From: Megalopta genalis
Taxonomy: Eukaryota > Arthropoda > Insecta > Hymenoptera > Halictidae
Direction of reading: 5' to 3'
Assembly (NCBI RefSeq): GCF_051020955.1
Contig: NW_027476257.1
Coordinates: 248,001 to 312,000, forward strand
DNA length: 64,000 nt
Below, in pieces: positions 1 to 9,034 of the stretch. Made by a program: the position numbers and the translations under genes. Position 1 is the first letter of the stretch, and each line of letters starts with the position of its first letter. The notes beneath the pieces were generated by a model. The model was not told the origin of the DNA and did no database searches. It saw nothing but the letters and a program-made list of their open reading frames with translations.

Positions 1-139
1 AGCGTTTGACGGTCGGGCCAACGCACGTCGATCGTGTTATTGTCTTGCCGCCTCGCCGTTTATTCGACAAAAACGGCGAGACGGCGTACATCGAAAGTCG
101 AGCGTGCGTTGACCCGCGGTCCGCGATTCGGCCGAAACA
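1..139 (-). repeat. 3' LTR of the BEL/Pao element, partial
   Basis: These 139 bases are identical to 5929-6067, the outer part of the complete LTR, and end in the same GCCGAAACA (TGTTTCGGC on the element strand). The remaining roughly 368 bp of the LTR and the left target duplication lie outside the window. Confidence 0.95.
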
Positions 140-160
140 TACCGCCCGCCTCAGCTCCGC
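140..160 (-). other. Putative polypurine tract beside the 3' LTR
   Basis: Read on the minus strand, the bases directly before the 3' LTR are G-rich (GAGGCGGGCGGTA), as expected for the plus-strand primer of an LTR retrotransposon. The tract is interrupted by pyrimidines, so position is the main support. The stretch from here to the pol stop at 221 holds no other recognisable feature. Confidence 0.4.
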
Positions 161-220
161 TGATCTTATTGACTAAATGGCGAGCACGCTCCGCCCGCCA
201 TGTACGCTCGCCTTCCCTCG

Positions 221-3200
221 CTACTGCTCCGGTCCTGAGGAGGGTCCAGCGGGCATGTCCACCGGCAAGCGTACGAGCTGCGTGATCGGCCGAGTGTAAC
301 ATCCGCCGGCGGTGCGAATGGTTACGACTCGAACTCGGCCGTCCTCACCGGGGTGCAGCGTCTGCACGCGTGCGAGACGCCAACACGCCGGTGGGCAATT
401 CGCGTCGCGAAGAACCACGAGATCTCCCACCTGCAGGTTCCTCTCGGCACGCCACCATTTGCTGCGCTCCTGCAGCGTGTGGAGATACTCGTGGTTCCAT
501 TGTTTCCAAAAATTGGCACGCATGGTTTCGACCCCTTGCCATCGGGACAAGGGGGAGGCGGCGGTGTCCGGCGAACGTTCTCCCGGAAGCGTAAGCAAGG
601 GTGCCCCCGTCAAGAAATGCCCCGGTGTAAGGGCCGCGTAGTCCGTCGGATCGCTCGACATCGGTGTTAGGGGGCGGGAATTAAGGCATGCCTCGACGGT
701 GCACAACAGGGTGCACATCTCCTCAAAGGTGAGGGTGTGCTGGCCAACCACCCGTGCTAAGTGGCGTTTTACTGCCTTAACCCCCGCTTCCCATAAACCG
801 CCGAAATGCGGAGCTCCGGGTGGGGAGAAATGCCACACGATGTCGGCCTCTCCCAGAAAGGCCGATACCTCGGCTGAGTCGCGGACCGCCCGAACCATCG
901 CTGCGAGCTCCCGTGCGGCACCGCGGAAGTTCGTTCCGTTGTCGGAATAAATGGCAGCGGGCCTACCCCGACGGGAGACGAACCTCCGCAGCGCAGCCAA
1001 GAAGCCCGCCGTGGTGCAGTCGCTCACCAGCTCGAGGTGGATCGCGCGGGTCGCGAAGCACACGAACACCCCGATGTATGACTTCTGGGCCCGATAACCC
1101 CGGCCCTTCCCCATGCGGGTCCAGAGGGGGCCCGCATAGTCGACGCCCACGTGCGAGAAGGGCCGCGAAGGGTTTACCCGCGATAAGGGCAACGTGCCCA
1201 TGAGTTGGGACGCTGGAGATGCGCGATGCCTTGCGCAAGCTACGCACCTCCAGGTCACTCTTCTAACCGTATCTCGGGCGCCCAGAAGCCAATACGTCCT
1301 CCTCAGCACGCTCAAGGTGAGCTGGGGTCCACTGTGGAGGGCCGTGAGGTGCACAGCCTCCACCAGCAAATCCACCACGGGGTGCTTCGGGAGGAGGATG
1401 GGGTGTTTCTCGTCGTACGCGCGGGACGAGTTGTCTAGACGTCCCCCCACGCGGAGCAATCCTGCCTCGTCGAGAAATGGGCTCAACCGTCGCAAGGGCG
1501 ACGATCGCCCGACGAATTGGGATTTTCGGACGGCGCGTATCTCCGATGCGAAGGCGCCACCCTGCAGCCAACGGAGCCACAAGATCCTCGCCCGCCGCAT
1601 CGGCGTCTCGCAATCCGAGGGACTATTCTTCCTTCGACGAAGGGCCGCGACAAACCGGTAGCAGTTTGCGGTGACGCGCAGGAGCCTCGCCCAGGACGAA
1701 ACGCTGGACGGGAGGGGAGCCAGGGGGGTCTCCTCCTCGCCACTTACGCGAGCCGTCTGGACGCGTAGCTCCTGATCGATGCTCGGGGGAGCTTCGCACG
1801 ACGGCTGCGGCCAGCCGGACCGCGGCCCCGATAGCCAACGGGGTCCCGTCCACCACAGGGGGTGGTCGACCAATTCGCCGGCGAGCAGTCCTCGGGACGC
1901 ACAATCCGCGGGATTGTCGCGTGTGGGCACGTGACGCCACGGCGTGCCCGGTAATAATTCATGAATGCGGCCCACGCGATTGGCCACAAAGACGGTCCAC
2001 GTGGAGGGAGTCCGGGCCAACCACGCGAGCACCACGCGTGAATCGGTCCACGCGTGGGTCTCTAGGCGATCCTCGAGGATCTCGCCGGCGACGCGTCGCA
2101 ATAGTTCGGCCAAGAGAGCCGCCGCGCAAAGCTCCAAACGCGGAATGCTAACGGTCCTGACGGGAGCAACCTTGGTTCGCGAGGCAACGAGGGTCACCTG
2201 GGTTCCCGAGGGTTCGCTCGGGAACGGTCGCGCTAGCAGGTACACCACCGCACCATACGCGCGCGAAGACGCGTCCGCGAAACCATGCAACTCGTATCGC
2301 TCCCACCCGCGCGGGGATTGAAAGGTGCCGAACCAGCGTGGCACTCGTGCGGCGCTTAGGAGCGGTAACTCGGCGACGAGTTCGGACCACGTCTGGTTGA
2401 GCTCGTCCGGGAGCGGAGCGTCCCAATCCGCACCCCCCAACCATAACTCCTGCAGCAATATTTTTGCTTTGATCACTGCCGGTGCCGCCCAGCCCAGCGG
2501 GTCGTACAAGCGCGCGATCACCGATAGCACCGCTCTCTTCGTAACCGACGGAGCGGAGTCTGGGACGACGGTGAACCCGAAGGAGTCGGAGTCCGGACTC
2601 CAATCCACCCCCAACACGGGATGGTGCTGTTGGGCAGCCCCCGTGAGGTCCACCGCCGCCGACTTCTGGCTATCCGCCAACACCAGAGGGGTGTTGGCTG
2701 CCCACTTTCCCAACCTGAAGCCCCCACGCCCTAGGAGGCGTGTGAGCTCGTCACGGCAGGTTATGGTTTCTTCCATCCCGTCAGCGCCGAAGAGAACGTC
2801 ATCCACGTAAAAATTCGAGCGCATTATCGCTCGCGCGCGAGGGAAGTGCGCTCCCTCGTCCTCGGCGAGCCGCAATAAGACGCGCTGAGCCAGGTATGGG
2901 GCGCAGGCCGTTCCGTATGTGACGGTGGTGAGCCGGAATTCGCGAGGCTCATGTTCGGGCCCACGCCGCCATAAAATCCGCTGCAAATCCGCGTCCTCCT
3001 CGTGCACGCGGATCTGCCGAAACATCTTCTCGATGTCGGCCTTGAGGGCGAATCGCGGGACTCGCCAGCGCAACAGTACCGAGAAGATGTCTCGCTGCAA
3101 CTTCGGCCCCGTCAGTAAGTGGTCGTTGAGCGACAGTCCGTTGGAAGTGGGGCTAGAGGCGTTGAAAACAACGCGGACGCGCGGCGCTCCGTCCACATTC

Positions 3201-4057
3201 CGCTTGACCACTGGGTGGTGTGGAAGGAACACCGCGCCATCCCGGGGTGCCTGAGGGGCCTCCTCCATATGATCGAGGGCCTCATATTCGGCCAGAAAGT
3301 CCCGGTACGCGGTTTCCAACTGACTGTCGCCCCTGAGTCGCCGCTCGACTCCACGCAGCATGGCTAGGGCACGGCCCTTTGACGAGCCGAGAGCGAGGGG
3401 TGGTTCGGTACGGAGGGGCAATCGAACCACGTATCGTCCGTCCGCCCGCCGTGAGACGGTATTGACGAAATGTTCCTCGCACCTCGACTCGTCAGGGGAG
3501 AGAACAGATTTGGGACTCGCCTCCTCGAGCTCCCAGAACAATCGCAGTTGCTGCTCCAACCTCTCCTCCGCGCGACAGTGCAGGGACGCCGCGGAGGGAT
3601 CGGGATCGTTCGCGGGTGTCGACGCGGCGCCCGAGACGACCCAACCGAATATGGTATTTTGCGTGATTGGCTGGCCGGGTGTTCCGCGGCGCAGGCCGGG
3701 ACCGATCACATCCCCGTAACGATCGGCCCCGATTAAGAGATCTACAGGGAGATCTCTAGTCGGATCAGGGTCCGCTAAAATGAGGTCCTGCAGATGCGGG
3801 TATACGCGAATGTCGACGGTCGTCTTGGGCGCGTACCCGGTAAGTCTCCGGAGGATGAACGCGGAAAGCGGCATAGGAGCGTTCCCGCGCCCGGTCAACC
3901 GTAATACCAGATCGACCCGCGAAGTCACGCGACCCACCGGCGCGTCCCCCGCACCAGTCACGGTGATAGACGCGGGCCGCTTAGGAAGGCGGAGGGCCTG
4001 GACGAGGGATTCGGAGACGAAGGTCGCCTCCGATCCCTGGTCCAACAGGGCTCTCAC
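221..4057 (-). CDS. pol: BEL/Pao Pol: protease, reverse transcriptase, RNase H, integrase
   Basis: This is an uninterrupted frame of 1278 codons. The first codon is GTG inside the protease, so the listed start is only where the open frame can begin; real translation should come from gag upstream. Protease active site is a D-Q-G-S motif at residue 6. Reverse transcriptase carries the ADIEKMF motif (Asp341) and YVDD at 417-420. The RNase H region has acidic residues at Asp595 (FADAS), Glu642 (PRLEL) and Asp672 (WTDSR). The integrase zinc finger is His904-x3-His908-x29-Cys938-x2-Cys941, followed by the catalytic triad Asp973 (VDYAGP), Asp1039 (SDNGTN) and Glu1090 (LWEAG). The C-terminal part has the VGDLVVLRD and DUF5641-like segment seen in BEL/Pao integrases. 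It would copy element RNA into DNA and insert it in the genome. All catalytic residues listed are present. The link to gag is broken by a one-base frame change at 4066-4073. Confidence 0.93.
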   Translation of the reverse strand: MRALLDQGSEATFVSESLVQALRLPKRPASITVTGAGDAPVGRVTSRVDLVLRLTGRGNAPMPLSAFILRRLTGYAPKTTVDIRVYPHLQDLILADPDPTRDLPVDLLIGADRYGDVIGPGLRRGTPGQPITQNTIFGWVVSGAASTPANDPDPSAASLHCRAEERLEQQLRLFWELEEASPKSVLSPDESRCEEHFVNTVSRRADGRYVVRLPLRTEPPLALGSSKGRALAMLRGVERRLRGDSQLETAYRDFLAEYEALDHMEEAPQAPRDGAVFLPHHPVVKRNVDGAPRVRVVFNASSPTSNGLSLNDHLLTGPKLQRDIFSVLLRWRVPRFALKADIEKMFRQIRVHEEDADLQRILWRRGPEHEPREFRLTTVTYGTACAPYLAQRVLLRLAEDEGAHFPRARAIMRSNFYVDDVLFGADGMEETITCRDELTRLLGRGGFRLGKWAANTPLVLADSQKSAAVDLTGAAQQHHPVLGVDWSPDSDSFGFTVVPDSAPSVTKRAVLSVIARLYDPLGWAAPAVIKAKILLQELWLGGADWDAPLPDELNQTWSELVAELPLLSAARVPRWFGTFQSPRGWERYELHGFADASSRAYGAVVYLLARPFPSEPSGTQVTLVASRTKVAPVRTVSIPRLELCAAALLAELLRRVAGEILEDRLETHAWTDSRVVLAWLARTPSTWTVFVANRVGRIHELLPGTPWRHVPTRDNPADCASRGLLAGELVDHPLWWTGPRWLSGPRSGWPQPSCEAPPSIDQELRVQTARVSGEEETPLAPLPSSVSSWARLLRVTANCYRFVAALRRRKNSPSDCETPMRRARILWLRWLQGGAFASEIRAVRKSQFVGRSSPLRRLSPFLDEAGLLRVGGRLDNSSRAYDEKHPILLPKHPVVDLLVEAVHLTALHSGPQLTLSVLRRTYWLLGARDTVRRVTWRCVACARHRASPASQLMGTLPLSRVNPSRPFSHVGVDYAGPLWTRMGKGRGYRAQKSYIGVFVCFATRAIHLELVSDCTTAGFLAALRRFVSRRGRPAAIYSDNGTNFRGAARELAAMVRAVRDSAEVSAFLGEADIVWHFSPPGAPHFGGLWEAGVKAVKRHLARVVGQHTLTFEEMCTLLCTVEACLNSRPLTPMSSDPTDYAALTPGHFLTGAPLLTLPGERSPDTAASPLSRWQGVETMRANFWKQWNHEYLHTLQERSKWWRAERNLQVGDLVVLRDANCPPACWRLARVQTLHPGEDGRVRVVTIRTAGGCYTRPITQLVRLPVDMPAGPSSGPEQ

Positions 4058-5441
4058 CGGCCTTACCCCCCCCGTCGCGTGTCTCTACCCATACTAGAGC
4101 GGTCGCGAGCAGTACGGCCCTGCTCCCGCTCCAGCGTGCGACGCAGTTGTGGACCACGGACGAAGCGGAGATATTCGTCGCTGTTTCCCGCCCGGGTTCT
4201 ACCGCGGTTGACTCTGGCCCGCCACCAACCCCGGAATCCGGGTGAATCAGGGTGTGGTGCGAGCCGTTGCAAACGGAGCAGCGCGACGCGGAGGGACACG
4301 ATGTCGCGGGGTGTCCCGAACGGAGGCAGTTGAAGCAGCAACCGCGCGCCCTAACAAAATCCCGGCGCAGGTTGATCGCCATGCCCCTGAACGCAGGGCA
4401 CCGGAACAGCGGGTGGTTGTCGCCGCACTTCCGGCAACGGCCCGCCGTCGTCGTCGTCGCCATCGCGTGGGAGCGTACCGGTGGTGGAGGTCGGGCCGGC
4501 CTACGCTCCGCGGAGGTAGCCGAGGGCTCCGGAGCCATCCTAAGCTCCGCGAAGGACCCGGCCCGATACTCCAGGAATTCGTCGAGACAGGCATACGTGG
4601 GTGGATACACGGCGGCGCGGATTTCGTGGACCCACGCCTCCCTCGACTTCGGGTCAAGTTTTTCCACCGTTAGGTGGACCAGCAGGTCGTCCCAATGGTC
4701 CACCGGCCGCCCCAAGTTTCGCAGCTGGGCCAACGCCTCGTTAGTGCGACGACGCAGCAAGGCGAGACCGCTGCCGTCGCGATCGCGGGTGAGCGGCGCA
4801 AGGGTCAGGAAGCTCGACAGGAGCGCACTGACGACCAGTCGCTTCCGGTCATACCTCCTGACCAAGGCCGCCCATGCGATGCCGAAGTTCGCCGCTGTCA
4901 CGGAGTAGTGAGCAATCTCGGACGCTGCTTCTCCCTCTAAAGCACCCTTGAGGTACTGCAGTCGCTGGACGTCGTGAAGAGTCCGGTTCTTCACGACCAG
5001 CGACTCAAACTGGTCCGAGAAGCTCGGCCACTCCGTGTAGCAGCCGGCGAACCTCGGCAACGGGAGTCGCGGTAGCTGCGCCACGGGCGCGCTACAGGAG
5101 TCGGGCTCCCTGGTTTGGCTCGCGTCGGCCAGCGCCGACGCTCCGCTCCTAAATGAAGCGATCAGTTCAACGAAGAAATCACTCGCCTGTTCGAATTCTG
5201 CTTCGGCCCGCTCGAAGTACCCCTGTTTGAAGTAGTCGCGGGTTTCCCGTTCTTCGGAAGTGGCCTTCAGCTCCAACTGGAGGTGGAGGCGTCGGCACGC
5301 GTCCCACTCGGTCCGCAGGCGGCGAAGGCGTTCTTCGGCGGCGGCTTCGGTGAATTTCGCCTTTCCCAGGCGCTTGAAGTTGGGCAGGATCCGGCAAAGG
5401 CCCCCGATGGTGAGCTCTTGCTCCTTGATGATTTGCTCCAT
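3981..5441 (-). CDS. gag: BEL/Pao Gag with DUF1759-like region and three zinc knuckles
   Basis: Translation from the ATG at 5441 gives 486 residues. The N-terminal 110 residues are charged and probably helical. From about residue 123 follows a DUF1759-type Gag core (P-R-F-x-G-x-x-x-E-W-P-x-F, then L-x-Y-L-K-G-x-L-x-G-x-A). Three Cys/His knuckles follow: Cys336-x2-Cys339-x3-His343-x4-Cys348, the canonical Cys369-x2-Cys372-x4-His377-x4-Cys382, and a CCHH type at Cys388, Cys391, His395/396 and His400. It would form the capsid-like particle and bind the element RNA. The ATG was chosen because it is the first in this frame and lies 97 bases past the primer-binding site. After residue 457 the frame runs through a G homopolymer and the remaining 29 residues are out of register with the protease, so the true Gag part ends there. 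BEL/Pao elements usually encode one continuous Gag-Pol. Confidence 0.9.
   Translation of the reverse strand: MEQIIKEQELTIGGLCRILPNFKRLGKAKFTEAAAEERLRRLRTEWDACRRLHLQLELKATSEERETRDYFKQGYFERAEAEFEQASDFFVELIASFRSGASALADASQTREPDSCSAPVAQLPRLPLPRFAGCYTEWPSFSDQFESLVVKNRTLHDVQRLQYLKGALEGEAASEIAHYSVTAANFGIAWAALVRRYDRKRLVVSALLSSFLTLAPLTRDRDGSGLALLRRRTNEALAQLRNLGRPVDHWDDLLVHLTVEKLDPKSREAWVHEIRAAVYPPTYACLDEFLEYRAGSFAELRMAPEPSATSAERRPARPPPPVRSHAMATTTTAGRCRKCGDNHPLFRCPAFRGMAINLRRDFVRARGCCFNCLRSGHPATSCPSASRCSVCNGSHHTLIHPDSGVGGGPESTAVEPGRETATNISASSVVHNCVARWSGSRAVLLATALVWVETRDGGGKAGESPVGPGIGGDLRLRIPRPGPPPS
4066..4073 (-). other. Gag-pol frame break in a homopolymer of eight
   Basis: Gag and protease frames differ by one base across a run of eight C on the plus strand (eight G in the transcript). 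The change needed is +1 (or -2), so ordinary -1 ribosomal slippage would not join them. A one-base length change in the run, real or from sequencing, is the simplest reading. Confidence 0.75.
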
Positions 5442-5537
5442 GTTGACCAGCAGTGTTATAGAGACTCGTATGCGTCGATCGACTGCGTGATCGACGCTGT
5501 TGATGGAGATGTTTTATCTCTCCTGTGTCGTCTCCGG
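5442..5537 (-). other. Gag leader (5' untranslated)
   Basis: These 96 bases lie between the primer-binding site and the gag ATG. They contain no open frame or structure that I can name; packaging signals usually lie here in LTR elements. Confidence 0.6.
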
Positions 5538-5556
5538 AATCCGGCTCGAAGGACCA
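5538..5556 (-). promoter_or_regulatory. Primer-binding site complementary to tRNA-Tyr
   Basis: The minus strand reads TGGTCCTTCGAGCCGGATT. This is complementary to the 3' end of animal tRNA-Tyr as I know it, including the CCA tail (tRNA ends ATCCGGCTCGAAGGACCA). It lies four bases inside the LTR edge, in the right place to prime minus-strand DNA synthesis. Confidence 0.85.
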
Positions 5557-5615
5557 GAAATGTTGCGCACGGCACAAAATTAAAGCGCCGGAATTCGGGA
5601 GGAGACGACACGTGA

Positions 5616-5621
5616 TTTATT
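5616..5621 (-). terminator. Polyadenylation signal AATAAA in the LTR
   Basis: The element strand reads AATAAA, 55 bases before the inner LTR edge, a usual position for the R-region polyadenylation signal of an LTR element. Confidence 0.5.
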
Positions 5622-5659
5622 TGTTTTGGACTCCACAGTCCTTTGGTTTACAAGCTTTT

Positions 5660-5732
5660 GGAGCACGGCTCCGTTTGGCGTATGCAGTGTAGCACGGCTA
5701 CGACAGAACTATAAAAACTGAAGCACGGCTTC
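5660..5732. other. Three perfect 13-bp hairpins of one family
   Basis: GGAGCACGGCTCC (5660-5672), GTAGCACGGCTAC (5689-5701) and GAAGCACGGCTTC (5720-5732) each form a 5-bp stem around an ACG loop. All three sit between a T and a G. They differ only at the second stem pair, G:C, T:A or A:T, so every change is compensated. Their starts are 29 and 31 bases apart. Confidence 0.85.
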
Positions 5733-5819
5733 GTATCGGCGCAAGGGGCGCTAAATCAAACTTGACTGTTCGCTATATCGATATCTTGGAGAATCTCGCC
5801 GTTATCACATTTGCGGCAG

Positions 5820-5827
5820 TATATATA
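5820..5827 (-). promoter_or_regulatory. TATA-like box of the LTR promoter
   Basis: The element strand reads TATATATA about 240 bases after the LTR start. It is the clearest TATA-like sequence in the LTR and would place transcription start near 5790-5800. No clear initiator motif was seen, so this is only probable. Confidence 0.4.
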
Positions 5828-5974
5828 GACACCTGGCCGATGCTCAAGGTGACGCATCGTCAGGTGTCGAAAGCCGGTCATTGCCTCCTAAGGCAAAAAC
5901 GCTGCATGTATACAATTAGGCCGAGGCGAGCGTTTGACGGTCGGGCCAACGCACGTCGATCGTGTTATTGTCTT

Positions 5975-6013
5975 GCCGCCTCGCCGTTTATTCGACAAAA
6001 ACGGCGAGACGGC
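5975..6013. other. Stem-loop near the outer LTR end (second copy at 47-85)
   Basis: CTCGCCGTTT (5980-5989) pairs perfectly with AAACGGCGAG (5999-6008) around a 9-base loop. The stem extends outward with one mismatch (GCCGC against ACGGC). Farther out, AACGCACG faces CGTGCGTT, making a larger imperfect foldback. The same structure lies at 47-85 in the partial LTR. Confidence 0.7.
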
Positions 6014-6067
6014 GTACATCGAAAGTCGAGCGTGCGTTGACCCGCGGTCCGCGATTCGGCCGAAACA

Positions 6068-6072
6068 AATAC
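6068..6072. other. Putative right target-site duplication (AATAC)
   Basis: The five bases after the LTR are AATAC, and the following satellite matches the intact paralogue at 10272, which reads AATGC. BEL/Pao elements usually duplicate 4-6 bp. The left copy is outside the window, so the duplication itself cannot be verified. Confidence 0.35.
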
Positions 6073-7096
6073 TATGTAGAAGGTTTAGTTTTAAATCCAA
6101 GCGAAACATATGATTGAACTGCAAATCAATGCGATGTAGAAGTTTTAGCTTCGACCCCATGCGAAACAACTGATGTCGCTTCAAACACGCGGGATATAAG
6201 TGATATAGCTTCACATGCAGACGAAACAAACGAGTTAGCTTCAAGTCCATGCGATGTAGAATGTTTAGCCTCAAATCCATGCGAAACAAATGATTAAGAT
6301 TCAATCACTTGAGATATAGGTGATATAGCTTCAGCTGCATGCGAAACAAACGAGTTAGATTCAAATCCATGCGAAACACATGATTGAACTGCAACTCAAT
6401 GCGATGTAGAACATTTAGCTTCGAATCCATGCGAAACAACTGATGTAGCTTCAAACACTCGGGATATAAGTGATATAGCTTTACATGCAGACGAAACAAA
6501 CGTGTTAGCTTCAAATCCATGCGACACAAATGAATTAGCATGATATACTTGCGATATAAGTGATATAGCTTCAAGTGAAAGGGAAACAAACGATTTAGCT
6601 TCAAGTCCATGCGAAACACAAGTTTTAGTTGCAAATCAATGCGATGTAGAAGCTTTAACTTCAAATCCATTCGAAACACATGATTTAGCTGCAAATCAAT
6701 GCGATGTAGAAGATGTAGCTTCAAATCCATGCGAAACAAATGATTTAGCATCAGATACTTGCGATATAAGTGATATAGTTTCAAATGCAGGGGAAACAAT
6801 CGAGTTAGCTTCAAATCCATGCGAAACACATGATTTAGCTGCAAATCAATGCGATGTAGAAGGGTTAGCTGCAAATCCATGCGAAACAAATGATTTAGAA
6901 TCAGATACTTGCGATATAAGTGATATAGCTTCAAATGCAGACGAAACAAACAAGTTAGCTTCATATCCAAGCGAAACACATGATTTAGCTTCAAATCAAT
7001 GCGAAGTAGAAGGCTTAGCTTGAAATCCATGCGAAACAAATCATTTTTTTCAAATACTTGCGATACAAGTGATATAGCTACAAATGCAGGCGAAAC
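6072..7096. repeat. Duplicated satellite segment, copy 1 (pair with 10276-11300)
   Basis: This 1025-bp stretch matches 10276-11300 at a constant offset of 4204 with few differences. Shared rare variants include a TTTTTTCAAATAC monomer near 7045 and 11249. The left end of the match is the BEL/Pao insertion point. Confidence 0.85.
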
Positions 7097-7448
7097 AAGT
7101 TACCTTCAATTCCATGCGAAACACATGATATAGCTTCAAACACTTGGGATATAGGTGATATAGCTTCAGCTGCATGCGAAACAAACGAGTTAGCTTCAAA
7201 TCCATGCGAAACAAATGATTTTTTTGAAAATCTTGCGATACAAGTGAGATGGCTACAAATGCAGGCGAAACAAGTTACCTTCAATTCCATGCGAAACATA
7301 TGATATAGCTTAAAATTCATGCGAAACACATCCATTAGCTTCAAATTCGTGCGAAACAAATGATTTAGCTTCAAATCCATGCGAACCAAATGATTTTTCT
7401 TCAAATACATACGATACAAATGATATAGCTTCAAATGCAGGCGAAACA
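7097..7448. repeat. 352-bp satellite stretch absent from the paralogous copy
   Basis: At 11300 the paralogue passes directly to sequence matching 7449 onward (about 11301-11493 against 7449-7641). These 352 bp were therefore gained here or lost there. They include an internal repeat of the sequence around 7030-7110 at about 7205-7290. Confidence 0.75.
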
Positions 7449-8517
7449 AACGAGTTAGCTCCAAAGCCAAGCGAATCACATGATTTAGCTTCAAATCAAT
7501 GCGATTTAGAAGGTTTAGCTGCAAATCCATGCGAAACACATGATTGAACTGCAAATCAATGCGATGTAGAAGCTTTAGCTTCGAATCCATGTGAAACAAA
7601 TTATTTAGCATCAGATAGTTGCGATATAAGTGATATAGCTTCAAATGTAGACGAAAGAAACGAGATAGCTTGAAATCCATGCGATACACATGATTGAAAT
7701 GCAAATCAGTGCGGTGTAGAAGGTTTAGCTACAAATCCATGCCAAACACATCACGTAGATTCAATCACTTGGAATATAAGTGAAAAAGCTTCAAATGCAG
7801 ACGAAACAGATGAGTTAGCTTCAAATCCAAGCGAAACACATGATTTAGCTGCAAATCAATGCGATGTAGATGGTTTAGTTTCAAATCCATGCGACACAAA
7901 TGATTTAGATTCAGATACTTGCGATATGAGTGATATAGCTTCAAATGCAGATTAAACAAACGAGTTAGTTTCAAGTCCATGCGAAACACATAATTCAGCT
8001 GCAAATCAATGCGATGGAGAAGGTTTAGCTTCAAATTTAAATTAATGCGAAACGCATGATGCAGTTTCTAATTCATGCGCAACACATGATTTAGCTTCAA
8101 ATTATTCCAATACACATAATTTAGCTAGAAATTCATGCGAAACACATGATTACGGTTTAAATCAATTCGAAGTAGAAGGATTAGCTTCATATTCATACGA
8201 AACAAATGGTTTAGCTACAAGGACTTGCGATACACATTATTTAGATTCAACTGCATGCGAAACAAACGAGTTAGCTTCAAATCCAAGCGAAACACATAAT
8301 TTTGTTTCAAATCAATGCGATGTAGAAGGTTTAGCTTCAAATCCATGCGAAACACATGATTTAACTTCAAATCCATGCGAAACACATGATTTAACTTCAA
8401 ATCAATTCGAAGAACACGGCTTCGATTCAAATCCATGCGAAACAAATGGTTTAGCTACAAATACTTGTGGTATACGTTATTTAGATTCAACTGCATGCGC
8501 AACAAACGAGTTAGTTT

Positions 8518-9034
8518 CAAATCCAATCAATGCGATGTAGAAGGTTTTGCACCAAATCCATGCCAAACAAATGATTTAGCTCCAAATCAGTGCGAATAGA
8601 AGGTTTAGCTTTATATCCATGCGAAACACATGATTTAGCTGCAAATCAATGCGATGCAGAAGGTTTAGATCAAATCCATGCGGTACACAAGATGTAGCTT
8701 CAAATCAATGCGATGTAGAAGATTTAGCTTCAATTTACAGCGAAGTAGAAGGCTTAGGTTCCAATTCATGCGAAACACGTGGCTTAGCTTCAAATCCATG
8801 CGAAACCAATGATTTAGCTTCAGATACTTGCGATAAAAGTGACATACTTTCAAATGCAGACGAAAGAAACGAGTTAGCTTGAAATTCATGCGAAACTCAT
8901 GATATAGCTTCAAATCAATGCGATTTAGAAAATTTAGCTTCAAAACCATGCGAAACCAATGATTTAATTTCAGATACTTGCGATATAAGTGACATAGTTT
9001 CAAATGCAGACGAAACAAACGAGTTAGCTTAAAA
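8518..9034. repeat. Local satellite duplication, copy 1 (pair with 9181-9697)
   Basis: Matches 9181-9697 at offset 663. Both copies begin with a truncated monomer (CAAATCCAAT followed by an E-type monomer) and share a GCGAATAGAA variant. About 146 bp separate the two copies. Confidence 0.8.

Larger units (their letters stand above)
1..6067 (-). mobile_element. BEL/Pao LTR retrotransposon, nearly complete, minus strand
   Basis: In minus-strand order the sequence shows a 5' LTR, a tRNA-Tyr primer-binding site, gag with zinc knuckles, protease, reverse transcriptase with YVDD, RNase H, an HHCC plus DDE integrase, a purine-rich tract and the start of the 3' LTR. Protease-RT-RNaseH-integrase order with a DUF1759-type Gag and a DUF5641-type C-terminus is the BEL/Pao arrangement. 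There is no envelope frame after integrase: only about 80 bases separate the pol stop from the 3' LTR. The visible 139 bp of the two LTRs are identical and pol has no internal stop, which indicates recent insertion. A single frame break between gag and pol may make this copy non-autonomous. The element is clearly richer in G and C than the satellite it sits in. The missing remainder of the 3' LTR lies left of the window. Confidence 0.95.
5561..6067 (-). repeat. 5' LTR of the BEL/Pao element, 507 bp
   Basis: The inner edge was set by the primer-binding site and the outer edge by where the identity with 1-139 stops. On the element strand it begins TGTTTCGG and ends CGCAACA, so the ends are short inverted TGTT/AACA repeats. 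It contains a TATA-like box at 5820-5827, a polyadenylation signal at 5616-5621, three small hairpins at 5660-5732 and a larger hairpin near the outer end. Confidence 0.9.

Noticed and set aside
140..220. Envelope gene between pol and the 3' LTR
   Set aside because: Only about 80 bases are available, with no open frame of useful length.
4055..4073. Programmed -1 frameshift between gag and pol
   Set aside because: The register change needed is +1 or -2. A homopolymer length change explains it more simply.
34..4908. Plus-strand and alternative-frame open stretches of 60-220 codons across the BEL/Pao element
   Set aside because: They overlap the intact gag and pol frames, are GC-rich shadow frames and contain no recognisable domain.
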